DNA of 37,994 nucleotides from Bacteroidota bacterium (GCA_005883765.1 VBAQ01000149.1:1-37994), one strand, 5' to 3'; positions 1-8,603 are shown, numbered from the stretch's first letter. Notes: generated by a model not told the origin, from the sequence alone. Made by a program: numbers and translations.

Positions 1-21
1 TAAAACCACCATCAATATCGA

Positions 22-648
22 ATGACAAAGCCCGCCATCCTCCTTGTAAGCCTCACCTTGCTGTTTACCACGACCTGGTCTCAAAACATTACCAGCAAAA
101 AGACCGTTATTGACAACCCGGCTGATATCAGCATTACCAGTAACTCAACAGACTTGCCGTTCTTTACCTCGTCTGCAGATGCGGAAAAAATTGTGACGAG
201 CATCATGAGTGCGATGGGACTTGAGTCTGATTTTAAGATTAAGGAAGCCCATGTCCCAAATGTAGAGGCAAAAATTCGTCACCACGAACGATACATTTTA
301 TACAACCCCCAATTCATAAGCCAGGTAAATACGGTGACCAGGAATAAATGGGCCAGCATTTTTATTTTGGCTCATGAAGTAGGCCATCATCTTGACGGGC
401 ATACTCTCCTTGACATCAATAGTCGCCCCGGTATTGAATTGGAGGCAGACCAGTTTGCCGGTTTTGTTTTATGCCGTATGGGTGCCACGCTTAAGCAAAC
501 TCAGTTGGCGATGTACTATATCGCCAATATTGACGCTTCAAAAACACATCCTGGCAGGGCAGATCGTCTCCTTGCTATCGAAAAAGGATGGAACAAGGCT
601 GAAGCAGAGGTTGCTGGTGTGCGTGATAACGGAAGTACTTCAAACTAG
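22..648 (+). CDS. Secreted M48-like zinc metalloprotease
   Basis: This 208-residue protein has an N-terminal signal peptide (about residues 1-21, hydrophobic, ending ...TTTWSQ). The zinc-protease motif HEVGH lies at residues 118-122 and is followed by ELEAD at 139-143, the spacing and sequence expected for the third metal ligand in M48-type peptidases. The likely place of action is the periplasm or cell envelope; the substrate is unknown. The protein is short compared with full M48 family members such as HtpX or BepA and has no visible membrane helices or TPR region, so it is close to a minimal catalytic domain. The start is the first ATG and directly precedes the signal peptide. The gene starts only 21 nt into the window, so its promoter and upstream neighbour cannot be judged. 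Confidence 0.8.
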   Translation: MTKPAILLVSLTLLFTTTWSQNITSKKTVIDNPADISITSNSTDLPFFTSSADAEKIVTSIMSAMGLESDFKIKEAHVPNVEAKIRHHERYILYNPQFISQVNTVTRNKWASIFILAHEVGHHLDGHTLLDINSRPGIELEADQFAGFVLCRMGATLKQTQLAMYYIANIDASKTHPGRADRLLAIEKGWNKAEAEVAGVRDNGSTSN

Positions 649-966
649 AGCATAAAAAGATTTCCAATTAAAAATTTGCTGAGCCTCAAAAGAGACGTCT
701 TCGCACTAAAGATGTCGACGATTTTCTATCACGCGAAAGTTTAAGGCCTTAATTGCTTGCAAGGTGTCTACCACAGAAATTTTTCATGGGACGCAAAGAA
801 CACAGAGTAGCCGCAGAGATCGCAGATTGAAAATTTGTCTCGCCGTAAATTCTTTGCGCTCACCGCATTTCCTTTGGGGGCTTTGATTTCCCAACAATTC
901 GACGGGAAGGCGTCTCGCCTATCTCATGAACGATTGCAGACGACAGAGGAGCAAGACGGCAAGTTG
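649..966. other. Gene-free spacer downstream of the protease
   Basis: No credible coding region is visible. An open frame on the plus strand at 835-1053 runs straight through the tRNA and has no family resemblance. The spacer holds a short 9-nt periodic array (790-825) and a 9-bp inverted repeat, CGCAAAGAA at 792-800 against TTCTTTGCG at 850-858. I see no terminator with a clear T-run for either flanking gene. Confidence 0.6.
790..825 (+). repeat. Degenerate nonamer array (4 units)
   Basis: Cut every 9 nt from 790, the sequence reads GACGCAAAG, AACACAGAG, TAGCCGCAG, AGATCGCAG. All four units end in AG and share a CGCA or CACA core, so the 9-nt period is visible although the units are diverged. 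It resembles the ACGCAAAGA-type spacer repeats that I associate with Bacteroidota genomes. No function is evident. Confidence 0.5.
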
Positions 967-1039
967 AGCGGCAAAAGGGGCTCGAACCCTCGACCCTTAG
1001 CTTGGGAAGCTAATGCTCTACCAACTGAGCTACTGCCGC
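967..1039 (-). tRNA. tRNA-Gly (anticodon CCC)
   Basis: The minus strand folds into a complete cloverleaf of 73 nt. The acceptor arm is GCGGCAG paired with TTGCCGC (one G-T wobble), the D arm is GCTC/GAGC, the anticodon arm is TTAGC-TTCCCAA-GCTAA, and the T arm is GAGGG-TTCGAGC-CCCTT. The anticodon in the 7-nt loop is CCC, which reads GGG glycine codons. The discriminator base is U, as usual for glycine tRNAs. The 3' CCA is not encoded and would be added enzymatically. Confidence 0.96.
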
Positions 1040-1067
1040 GTTTATCCCGATGACTATCGTGACTAAT

Positions 1068-1601
1068 TTACGAAACAGAATTTGCAAAGGAAATTCTTTT
1101 TGCCAGCCAACTCTCTTTTATTGGAATGATCCAATTATTTTCCAACTCTTGCTTTGATTGAACCATATTATTAAGATAAAGCGTATCCGGCGAGAGAAAC
1201 CTGTTATCAATTGCATATTGCAATTGGGTCATTGGCAGCAGTTGAATCCGATAGTGATCAGATTTGTCTTTCATGGCAAACGCCAGATTTGTTCTGTCGA
1301 ACATGTTGACGCCAAAATTTTTTTCTATTTCTTTAATAAGCCTCACTGAACTATCAGTACTGCAGCCACTCACTCCGGTTGCTGTTTCGTCGGCGATCAA
1401 AACGGCAAATTGACCGAAGAACAAGTGAGCCGCTCCTTTTACGGGCACCCCATGCGAATGCCAGTCATGAATAAATTGAGTCATCATTTCTTCGATCTGC
1501 AAGGCCTCACTCACGGTAAATATTCGGCTTGACTGATAGACCCATACTCTTGAATCGGGATGAAAATTACCGTCAAGAAGGTATTTATATTCGAGATTCA
1601 T
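1068..1601 (-). CDS. Conserved Bacteroidota hypothetical protein
   Basis: This 177-residue soluble protein has no signal peptide or membrane segment. It carries the pattern GCSTDSSVRLIK near residues 99-110, with Cys-Ser-Thr-Asp at its core. To my knowledge this pattern marks a conserved Bacteroidota family that databases often label, probably wrongly, as an ABC transporter ATPase. I see no Walker A motif, so I do not assign that function. The ATG start is followed directly by a conserved-looking N-terminus (MNLEYKYLL). The gene stands alone, divergent from nothing and convergent with nothing nearby except the tRNA on the same strand. Confidence 0.72.
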   Translation of the reverse strand: MNLEYKYLLDGNFHPDSRVWVYQSSRIFTVSEALQIEEMMTQFIHDWHSHGVPVKGAAHLFFGQFAVLIADETATGVSGCSTDSSVRLIKEIEKNFGVNMFDRTNLAFAMKDKSDHYRIQLLPMTQLQYAIDNRFLSPDTLYLNNMVQSKQELENNWIIPIKESWLAKRISFANSVS

Positions 1602-1794
1602 GCCGCTAAATTACGAATACAAAATGTATCAATGAACAATCTAACCAACCACCCGGTGCTAATTGGAGTGTGTGTTAGATCTACACAAGAAAAGAATGGA
1701 AGCATTTTCAAAAATGGGAGGCAATAGAGGCCAGGGAAAAATTAAATATAATGTTGCGGTCAATTAAATAAAAAATTGTCGTTTGTCATTGGCA

Positions 1795-2577
1795 TTAAAG
1801 ATCCAGCCATTCTGCAACCAATTCCGCCACGTCCATCACTTTCACTTCGGTCTCCTTTTCTTTATTTTTTACTCCATCGGTAAGCATAGTATTGCAGAAA
1901 GGGCAGGCAGAGGCAATTACCTCTGCTCCCGTTGAAATTGCTTCATTGGTTCTTTCAAAATTCACTCTTGTTGTTCCTTTTTCTTCCTCTTTGAACATTT
2001 GTGCCCCACCGGCTCCGCAACAAAGTCCATTGCTTCGACAGCGCTTCATCTCGATCAATTCAGCATTTAGAGCTTCAATGATCTTTCGCGGCGCCTCATA
2101 AATATTATTTGCCCGACCTAAATAACAACTGTCATGATAGGTGATCTTTTTTCCCGGCAGCGAAGAGTTATCCTTCAATTTTATTTTCCCCTGCTCAATG
2201 AGTTGTTGCAGAAACAAACTGTGGTGAATCACTTCATAATTTCCGCCCAACGGTGGGTATTCATTTTTGATAATGTTAAAACAGTGGGGACAGGCCGTAA
2301 CGATCTTTTTTATCCCGTAATTATTTAAGGTTTGGATGTTCTGGTAAGCCATCATCTGGAATAAAAATTCATTGCCCGCCCTTCGCGGCGGATCTCCCGT
2401 GCACATTTCTTCTTTTCCAAGAATAGCGTAGCTAATTTCACATTTTGAGAGTATGAGTGCAAATGCCTTTGTAATTTTTTGTGCCCGCTGATCAAAACTT
2501 CCTGCACAACCCACCCAGAACAAAATTTCAGGAGATTCACCCTTTGAGACTAATTCCGCTACTGTAGGTATGTGCAT
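1795..2577 (-). CDS. (Fe-S)-binding CCG-domain protein, HdrB/GlcF-like
   Basis: The protein contains two cysteine-rich CCG domains of the heterodisulfide-reductase subunit B / glycolate-oxidase GlcF / LutA type. The first has Cys24 in WVGCAGSF, Cys59 in CTGD and Cys96/Cys99 in ACPHC. The second has HDSCYLGR, then GLCCGAGGAQ and ACPFC in the C-terminal half. Such proteins pass electrons through an Fe-S centre and usually act with a membrane Fe-S oxidoreductase. The probable partner is the protein at 14014-15348. I chose the ATG at 2577 because the protein then begins MHIPTVAEL, as I recall for homologues; an upstream in-frame ATG at 2610 would add 11 unconserved residues. The electron donor and acceptor are not evident. 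Confidence 0.85.
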   Translation of the reverse strand: MHIPTVAELVSKGESPEILFWVGCAGSFDQRAQKITKAFALILSKCEISYAILGKEEMCTGDPPRRAGNEFLFQMMAYQNIQTLNNYGIKKIVTACPHCFNIIKNEYPPLGGNYEVIHHSLFLQQLIEQGKIKLKDNSSLPGKKITYHDSCYLGRANNIYEAPRKIIEALNAELIEMKRCRSNGLCCGAGGAQMFKEEEKGTTRVNFERTNEAISTGAEVIASACPFCNTMLTDGVKNKEKETEVKVMDVAELVAEWLDL

Positions 2578-2652
2578 GACAAAATTTGTTTCAAATCTAA
2601 ACAATCTCAATTAAAGAATGCACGTGTGAATGAATACGAACAATGAAATCTG

Positions 2653-2685
2653 TTTTCAATTCTAGCTGCTCATAGTTTATTTTTG
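2653..2685 (+). promoter_or_regulatory. Promoter of the ATP-grasp gene
   Basis: TATTTTTG at 2678-2685 fits the Bacteroidota -7 consensus TAnnTTTG exactly, and TTTT at 2653-2656 lies 21 nt upstream in place of TTTG. Transcription would start near 2691, leaving only about 5 nt before the ATG at 2696, so the mRNA may be nearly leaderless. Confidence 0.45.
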
Positions 2686-2695
2686 CCAATACACA

Positions 2696-3739
2696 ATGAG
2701 CATAAAAAAAATTTTCAAGAGGCTCTTCAATTGGGAACTGTGGCCATTCTACGCGTTATATGCGCCTATCGGGCCCGTTTGGTTTTGGTACTGTCTTCGT
2801 TCGAGATCGTTTTGGTTTTTCAGTTCGTCTAATCCTACTATCACATTTGGAGGGTTTGAAGGTGAAAGTAAAAGGGAAATGTATGAACAGCTTCCACCCG
2901 ATTCGCACCCTAAAACGATTTACATCCTTCATGATCTTTCTTTTGAGGAAGTCAAGAAAAGAATTTGCGAGGCGGCTTTTAATTATCCTTTCATTGTAAA
3001 GCCTGATGTTGGCATGAAAGGGATCCTATTCCGCAAAATCGAAAATGAGGACCAATTAGAAAAATACCACAGCCGAATCCCTGTCGAATACATTGTCCAG
3101 GACCTGGTTGATTTGCCCATCGAAGTGAGCGTATTTTATTATCGGCATCCCACACAAGAAAAAGGTGTCATCAGTGGTTTCATTCAGAAAGAATTGCTCG
3201 AGGTATATGGTGACGGCAAGAGCACGTTGTGGCAACTTATACTCGAACATCCCAGAGCGAAACATCGATTGGAGGAAATGAGGCATCGGCATGAACACAG
3301 GCTTGACAGGGTGTTGGAGAAGGGCCAGCATTTTTATTTGTCTTATGCGGGCAATCACAATCGCGGCGCCAGGTTCATCAACCTCGAAAAAGAGATCGAT
3401 GACCGTTTATTAAAGGTCTTCGATGATCTTAGTCACTATACCAATAAGTTTTATTATGGCCGGTATGATATCAAATGTAAATCGATCGAAGATCTCAAAC
3501 AGGGGGAAAATTTTTCTATTCTTGAATTCAATGGTTGTGGCGCAGAGCCCAACCATATCTATGACGCGGGCATGCGATTGGGAAAAGCGTATTTGGAGAT
3601 TTTAAAACACTGGAAGGCCCTCTACCAGATCAGCAGGTACAATCATAAAAACGGCACTCCTTACTGGACATTCAGAAGAGGTCAAAAATTCCTCAAACAA
3701 GCCAAAAGGCATTTCAAGATGCTCGAAGAATTTGATTAA
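2696..3739 (+). CDS. ATP-grasp enzyme, D-Ala-D-Ala ligase-like
   Basis: This 347-residue protein shows ATP-grasp elements in order: FIVKPDVGMKG (about residues 100-110, nucleotide-binding lysine and glycine-rich loop), YIVQDLV, EVSVFYYR, the loop with DGKSTL, and the Mg-binding end RYDIKCKS ... ILEFNGCGAEPNHIY. The family joins a carboxylate to an amine or similar nucleophile with ATP. The N-terminal 45 residues are rich in Trp, Tyr and Phe and probably dock the enzyme to the membrane. Similar proteins are often annotated D-alanine--D-alanine ligase, but this lacks the standard Ddl N-terminal domain, so the substrate is open. The gene diverges from the CCG Fe-S gene. Confidence 0.78.
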   Translation: MSIKKIFKRLFNWELWPFYALYAPIGPVWFWYCLRSRSFWFFSSSNPTITFGGFEGESKREMYEQLPPDSHPKTIYILHDLSFEEVKKRICEAAFNYPFIVKPDVGMKGILFRKIENEDQLEKYHSRIPVEYIVQDLVDLPIEVSVFYYRHPTQEKGVISGFIQKELLEVYGDGKSTLWQLILEHPRAKHRLEEMRHRHEHRLDRVLEKGQHFYLSYAGNHNRGARFINLEKEIDDRLLKVFDDLSHYTNKFYYGRYDIKCKSIEDLKQGENFSILEFNGCGAEPNHIYDAGMRLGKAYLEILKHWKALYQISRYNHKNGTPYWTFRRGQKFLKQAKRHFKMLEEFD

Positions 3740-3885
3740 AAATTCAACACGCAAAAGTTAACAAATACAAAAATTACGGACGTTCTTAACATTTTTCAGT
3801 GAATAATGTTATTAAAACTTGTAAAAGCAACCATTCAAACCCAAAAGACGTTCTTGTATATTAAATAAAGCCTGGTAAAAGATTT

Positions 3886-4422
3886 ATGAAAAGAATATTC
3901 CTGAGTTTTTCTGTTATCGTTTTGTCGTTTGCCCTGTTTTCCCAATCCTATACTCCCACTGATGAGGGATCGAAAGTGCATTTTAGCATAAATAATTTTG
4001 GTATCGCAACGGGTGGTAATTTTAAGGGACTTTCGGGCTCGATAAAATTTGATCCCGCTAACCTTGCCGCTTCTGATTTTGATGTAAGTGTTGACGCGAA
4101 CAGCATTGATACCGACATTGAAGCGAGAGACAATCATTTGCGCAAAGCCGAATATTTTGACGTTGCGGCTTATCCAAAACTATCATTCAAATCGACGAGG
4201 ATCACCAAAACAAATAGCGATGGCTACTTTTACCTGTTCGGGACTATTACGATCAAAGGAGTCACTAAAGAAATTAAATTCCCTTTTACTGCCACGGCTA
4301 AAAACGGGGGTTATCTTTTTGAGGGAAACTTTAAATTAAATCGTCGTGATTTCGGCGTTGGGAAAAACAGCATTTCTCTTTCAGATGATCTTACCGTTTC
4401 CCTTTCCGTTTTTGCAAAATAG
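3886..4422 (+). CDS. YceI family periplasmic protein
   Basis: A signal peptide (residues 1-19) precedes a single YceI-type lipocalin-like beta-barrel of normal family length (178 residues in all). Recognisable blocks are GTITIKGVTKEIKFPF in the third quarter and the closing LNRRDFGVGKNSISLSDDL. YceI proteins bind long polyisoprenoid or amide lipids in the periplasm, and their precise role is unsettled. The ATG is the only start that gives the signal peptide. A 9-bp direct repeat, GACGTTCTT, occurs twice upstream (3779-3787 and 3847-3855). The stop codon overlaps the first unit of a nonamer array. Confidence 0.92.
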   Translation: MKRIFLSFSVIVLSFALFSQSYTPTDEGSKVHFSINNFGIATGGNFKGLSGSIKFDPANLAASDFDVSVDANSIDTDIEARDNHLRKAEYFDVAAYPKLSFKSTRITKTNSDGYFYLFGTITIKGVTKEIKFPFTATAKNGGYLFEGNFKLNRRDFGVGKNSISLSDDLTVSLSVFAK

Positions 4423-4527
4423 GTTTCAAAGGTTCAAAAAGTTTAAAAAATTTCAGAGGTTTAAGAAGTTTCAGGAGTTACTAGTCAACTTTTGGAACCC
4501 TTGTAACTTTTGAAACCTTTTGAACTT
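4421..4527. repeat. Mirror-arranged nonamer array between yceI and the LysE gene
   Basis: From 4421 the plus strand reads in 9-nt steps as AGGTTTCAA, AGGTTCAAA, AAGTTTAAA, AAATTTCAG, AGGTTTAAG, AAGTTTCAG. From 4527 back to 4483 the minus strand reads AAGTTCAAA, AGGTTTCAA, AAGTTACAA, GGGTTCCAA, AAGTTGACT. The same kind of unit is thus arrayed in both orientations, meeting near 4482. The outer 21 nt (4423-4443 and 4505-4525) match at 17 positions and could form a hairpin in DNA or RNA. Confidence 0.8.
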
Positions 4528-4538
4528 ACATTTGTCCG

Positions 4539-5258
4539 ATGCAGTCCTTGGTAAGAATTTTTTTTACGGGCATGTTCATAAGCTTTCTCGGCTCCTTGCC
4601 ATTAGGAACCTTGAATGTTGCCGCGATGCAGATCTCGATTACTGATGGCTACACCCAGGCTATTTTATTCTCATTGGGTTCCTTGTTGGTGGAAATGATT
4701 TATGTACGCATCTCGCTTATTGGGATTGACTGGATAAGAAAACAAAAAAAAATATTTACGATCCTTGAATGGGTAACGTTATTTATAGTGATCGCTCTTG
4801 CGGCTTCAAGTTTTCATGCCGCTCTTCATCCCAGGACTGGCAAGAATATTATTCTCAGCAGCACGTTGCCGCGTTTTTTTCTTGGAGCCACTATGTGTGC
4901 CGTAAACCCGGTGCAAATTCCTTTTTGGTTTGGATGGAGTACTGTCTTGTTTACCAAAAAGATGTTGCTACCAAGAGCAGATAATTATAATTCTTATATT
5001 CTGGGAATCGGGGTCGGGACCTTTGTCGGTAATTGTTTTTTTATTTTTGGAGGACAGCTCATCGTGGCAAAATTAAATACTAACCAGGCGACTCTTAGCT
5101 GGGTGATTGGTGGAATTTTTGCCATTACTGCGCTGATACAAATCTGGAGAATGTTTAAGAAAACAGATGCCGTACATAAATTAGAACATCCTGAAGAAAT
5201 GACCCATGGTCTTGAAAAGAGAATAGAGCCCCATAAACATTCCACAAATAAACGCTGA
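4539..5258 (+). CDS. LysE-type translocator family membrane protein
   Basis: This 239-residue protein has about six hydrophobic segments, starting with FFTGMFISFLGSLPLGTLNVAA, where the small-residue Gly-Ser-Leu-Pro-Leu-Gly-Thr-Leu-Asn stretch is typical of the LysE/RhtB exporters. Family members export amino acids or other small solutes across the inner membrane. The substrate cannot be inferred here. The C-terminus ends in a charged His/Lys/Glu tail of about 40 residues facing an aqueous side. The gene lies 17 nt before the DinB-family gene on the same strand, so the two are likely cotranscribed. Confidence 0.8.
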   Translation: MQSLVRIFFTGMFISFLGSLPLGTLNVAAMQISITDGYTQAILFSLGSLLVEMIYVRISLIGIDWIRKQKKIFTILEWVTLFIVIALAASSFHAALHPRTGKNIILSSTLPRFFLGATMCAVNPVQIPFWFGWSTVLFTKKMLLPRADNYNSYILGIGVGTFVGNCFFIFGGQLIVAKLNTNQATLSWVIGGIFAITALIQIWRMFKKTDAVHKLEHPEEMTHGLEKRIEPHKHSTNKR

Positions 5259-5275
5259 AGTTAAAATAAGAAACT

Positions 5276-5770
5276 ATGGCTTATAAAGACGCATTGATCG
5301 ATGAATTAAAATATGAATCCGGTCTCACTAAAAAAATGCTCGAAAGAGTTCCTTTAGAAAAATCCGACTGGAAGCCGCATGAAAAATCCTTCACGCTTGG
5401 AAGACTCGCCACTCATGTTGCCGAGGTGCCACACTGGATATCCAGGATCATTACCATTGATGATTGGGATTTTGCGGTACGAGGCTTTAGCAAGCAAATT
5501 GCTCAATCAAAAGAAGAATTGATGGATATTTTTCAAAGTAAGCTGAACAAAGCAATTGAAGATCTCGGGTCGATGCATGATGAAGACTTCGATAAAACAT
5601 GGATTGTGAGGAATGGTGACCAGATGAGACGTGAGCTGCGCAAAATGATCGCCATTCGCAGTTGGGGCTTTAGTCATTTCATTCATCACCGGGGACAGTT
5701 ATCTGTCTATCTTCGCCTGCTTGACGTGCCCGTGCCGGGTATGTATGGCCCGAGTGCAGATGAGAGATGA
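5276..5770 (+). CDS. DinB family metal-binding protein
   Basis: This is a four-helix DinB/YfiT-like protein of typical size (164 residues). Metal-ligand histidines are visible in LATHVAEVPHW near residues 46-55 and in HFIHHRGQLSVYLR near 137-150, matching the three-histidine site of the family. Many relatives are thiol transferases using bacillithiol or mycothiol, but for most Bacteroidota members the substrate is unknown. The ATG is preceded by only 17 nt after the LysE-type gene, which suggests an operon. Despite the name, membership does not imply damage induction. Confidence 0.88.
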   Translation: MAYKDALIDELKYESGLTKKMLERVPLEKSDWKPHEKSFTLGRLATHVAEVPHWISRIITIDDWDFAVRGFSKQIAQSKEELMDIFQSKLNKAIEDLGSMHDEDFDKTWIVRNGDQMRRELRKMIAIRSWGFSHFIHHRGQLSVYLRLLDVPVPGMYGPSADER

Positions 5771-5825
5771 ACTCATGCAAAAGTAGAAGTAGCCTTTCGG
5801 GATCGTTCGTATTGAGCTACTCTGT

Positions 5826-5960
5826 TTCTCTGACTATAAAATTGGTGAGAGGATTCGTGTGCATTTTAACTGTATTTATTTTCTCTCCTGTTTTTTCAAA
5901 TTTCATCTTGCCCGGCAAATATTAATTCTCGACCGGTACTTGCTCAAGACGGGTTTGTAG
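5826..5960 (+). pseudogene. Decayed 5' fragment of the downstream T9SS-type protein gene
   Basis: This stretch is a degenerate copy of the first about 100 nt of the gene starting at 6165. A 46-nt core around 5845-5890 matches 40 positions of the corresponding block near 6180-6225, encoding VRGFVCILTVFIFSP in place of TRGLVCIITVFIFSP. A 2-nt deletion after the CCT codon at about 5888 shifts the frame, a stop follows, the ATG is replaced by CTG, and the region after GACC carries a deletion before TGCTCAAGACGGG. It is therefore a dead signal-peptide-encoding remnant of a paralogue, left by tandem duplication. The following 200 nt no longer align by eye. Confidence 0.75.
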
Positions 5961-6164
5961 AGAAAAATAATTGAATTTATTTGTCATTGCCGATCCATAT
6001 CCAGATGTCTTCACCTGGCCCAAATGTCACCGTTGGGTCTGAAAGACCCGGCGTCCATGAAGGTAGAGATACTATACTCCGGCACAAATCGTTATTTTAT
6101 CGGCACAGTTTAAACGGCCGATACAATTTGCTTTCTATAAAAGAATAATTCGAATCCGTTGCTT
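5961..6164. other. Spacer before the T9SS-type gene
   Basis: No gene is assigned. The minus strand has a 40-codon open stretch (5977-6096) ending GEDIWIWIGNDK that looks protein-like, but it lacks a clear start and neighbours. It may be a remnant of something older or chance. The nearby upstream start codon of the next gene is decided at 6165. Confidence 0.4.
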
Positions 6165-8603
6165 ATGTCTTATATATTGACGAGAGGGTTGGTGTGTATT
6201 ATAACTGTATTTATTTTCTCTCCTACTTTTACTCAAATTCAATCTTGCCCTGCAAATATTAATTTTTCGACCAGTGATTTATCCTTTTGGTCTGCTCAAA
6301 CGGGCCTCGTCAATGGGCCAAGCCAAAGTTATCCCGCCCCTAATAGTGGCGTTTCTATTATCCCGGAATATACTATTGCAAATACGGGTATTAAAATTAT
6401 TACAGCTTCAACCAATGACCTCTATGGCGGGTTTCCAACTGTTCTTGTGATCAATGGTTATTCTTATAATTACTCAGTACAAATCGGTTCCACAGCCACT
6501 TCTTACGATCTTCATACGGCTGTACAAAATCCCGGAGGTTTTACCAGGTCAGTTACCTATCTCATCAACGTTCCGGGAGGATCAACTGTGGTTCCCTATA
6601 CCATGACCTATGCGTATGCGATGGTTTTGGAAAATGGCACGCATAACTCGAATGAACAACCCATGTTCAAAGCCACCTTAACCGCCAATGGAAATGTGAT
6701 TGATTGTGCTTCTCCGCATTATAACCTTCCTACATTTAATAATGCCGGTAGTGGAAGTGGCTCTACCGGGGCTACATTGGATACAGCTGCAGCGCTGGCA
6801 AATGGCTTTACGAATTGCCCTGTTTTGTTTTTGTCTCATTCCGGACAACAAGGTACTGGAACGTTATTGCGTGATGTATGGACAAAAGGTTGGACAGAAG
6901 TAACGTTTGATCTATCACCTTATCGCGGTCAGCAGGTGAGCCTGACATTTGAAGCGGATAATTGTGTGCCGGGTGCTCATTTTGCATATGCTTATGTTGC
7001 TCTTCGCAATAGCTGTGCAGGCCTCGAGATAAGTGGTGATACCACAGCTTGCACAAATAATAGCTCCGTTTATTCTGTACCTGCACTGGCAGGGGCTAGT
7101 TATAATTGGACAGTGCCTTCCGGTTGGACCATAAATTCGGGAAGCAACACCGCTATAATTCATGTAACACCGGGAACGACGGGCGGGAGCATCACGGTGA
7201 ATGAAATAAATAGTTGTGCTAATTTGAACGACACGATGACGGTGAAGGTGACACCCCCTACAGTTTCAGGGCAGGTGCTTAGTAGTGCCACTGTTTGTAC
7301 CGGAACAAACAGCACGATACTCAGAGTAAGCGGATCTGTTGGAAATATTTTGAACTGGTTGTCTTCCACTGATGGAATTAAATGGAATACGATTACTTCC
7401 ACAGGCACAAATTACACGGCAAAAAACTTAACCGGCACAACGATGTACAGGGCATTGGTACAAAATGGAAGGGCCTGTAGCATTGATACCAGCGCTGCCG
7501 CAACAATAACTGTTGATCCAAAAAATGCCGGGGGTATTTTAAATGCGAACAATCCCAATGTCTGCCTGGGACAAACCACCAACAGCATTTTTACATTGAC
7601 AGGCAATACCGGCGCTGTTGTTAACTGGCAACAATCGCAGGACAGTACAAACTGGACTAATTTTTCCCCGTCGAAAACCGATTCGGTTTATAGCATTAAC
7701 GGAATAAACTCTGACATGCATTACAGGGTTATTGTAAAAAGCGGCGTATGTCCTGCTGACACCAGTTCTGTCGCTTCGATTCATTTCTTCAATGTGCTTT
7801 TTCCGAGCGCAACAATTGATCCTGATTCTGCTTCTATCTGCTATGGCAAGTCTGCGCAGTTGAATGCTAATATAAATACCGGTACTTCATATACATGGAG
7901 TCATGGAACCACGTTGACCAACCAGGGTAATGGCACTATCAGTTCATTGCCTTTCAATATTCATGCAACAGCCACACCCGCTGCTACCACAAATTATGTG
8001 CTGACGGTTAACAATGCTGGTTGTCCGAATGCATTGATGGATACATTTCATGTAAACGTGTCGCCACGCATAATTGTGTTTGCGGGCAATGATACAAACG
8101 TGATAGCTAATCAGCCGCTTCAGTTGCATGCGACAGTCAGTGATCCCACAGCCAATCAATTTATGTGGTCGCCTGCCACCGGTTTAAGTGCTACAAATAT
8201 TCAAAACCCAATTGCCTTATTGAATTCAGCGATAGTAGATGGATCTATCACCTATATTGTGCGTGCAACGAATGCAAATGGGTGTTACGGCGAAGATGCT
8301 ATCACTGTAAAAGTTTTTACCACTGGCCCTGATATTTTTGTTCCCACTGCCTTCACTCCTAATGGGGATGGACGCAATGATATTCTTCGACCCATTCCCG
8401 TGGGGATAAAACAAATGAATTTTTTCAGGATTTATAACCGCTGGGGGCAACTTGTTTTTAGTACAAGTGAAATGGGGAAAGGCTGGGATGGTAACATTTC
8501 TGGTCAACCACAATCCACCGGTAATTTTGTATTCATGGTGGAGGGGGTTGATTACACAGGCAAGATCATTTTCAAAAAGGGAAATGTGATGTTGATAAGG
8601 TAA
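6165..8603 (+). CDS. Secreted Ig/PKD-repeat protein with T9SS type-B sorting domain
   Basis: The 812-residue protein begins with a signal peptide (MSYILTRGLVCIITVFIFSP...). A large N-terminal beta domain of about 250 residues follows, then several Ig-like/PKD-like modules of 75-90 residues, each with paired cysteines and a late Ser/Thr-rich strand. The last about 90 residues are the gliding-motility-associated C-terminal domain: VPTAFTPNGDGRND, IYNRWGQLVF, WDGNISGQ and a final KKGNVMLIR. That domain directs export through the type IX secretion system and attachment to the surface. The role is likely adhesion or surface binding. I start at ATG 6165; an upstream TTG at 6159 would add two residues before the conserved start. 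A decayed copy of its 5' end lies upstream. Confidence 0.9.
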   Translation: MSYILTRGLVCIITVFIFSPTFTQIQSCPANINFSTSDLSFWSAQTGLVNGPSQSYPAPNSGVSIIPEYTIANTGIKIITASTNDLYGGFPTVLVINGYSYNYSVQIGSTATSYDLHTAVQNPGGFTRSVTYLINVPGGSTVVPYTMTYAYAMVLENGTHNSNEQPMFKATLTANGNVIDCASPHYNLPTFNNAGSGSGSTGATLDTAAALANGFTNCPVLFLSHSGQQGTGTLLRDVWTKGWTEVTFDLSPYRGQQVSLTFEADNCVPGAHFAYAYVALRNSCAGLEISGDTTACTNNSSVYSVPALAGASYNWTVPSGWTINSGSNTAIIHVTPGTTGGSITVNEINSCANLNDTMTVKVTPPTVSGQVLSSATVCTGTNSTILRVSGSVGNILNWLSSTDGIKWNTITSTGTNYTAKNLTGTTMYRALVQNGRACSIDTSAAATITVDPKNAGGILNANNPNVCLGQTTNSIFTLTGNTGAVVNWQQSQDSTNWTNFSPSKTDSVYSINGINSDMHYRVIVKSGVCPADTSSVASIHFFNVLFPSATIDPDSASICYGKSAQLNANINTGTSYTWSHGTTLTNQGNGTISSLPFNIHATATPAATTNYVLTVNNAGCPNALMDTFHVNVSPRIIVFAGNDTNVIANQPLQLHATVSDPTANQFMWSPATGLSATNIQNPIALLNSAIVDGSITYIVRATNANGCYGEDAITVKVFTTGPDIFVPTAFTPNGDGRNDILRPIPVGIKQMNFFRIYNRWGQLVFSTSEMGKGWDGNISGQPQSTGNFVFMVEGVDYTGKIIFKKGNVMLIR

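Noticed and set aside
835-1053. Open frame of 72 codons on the plus strand
   Set aside because: It crosses the whole tRNA-Gly gene on the other strand and has no family resemblance.
5977-6096. Minus-strand stretch encoding ...GPGEDIWIWIGNDK
   Set aside because: It looks protein-like for about 30 codons but has a stop upstream, no start codon and no matching neighbour. I could not align it to the adjacent adhesin-like gene.
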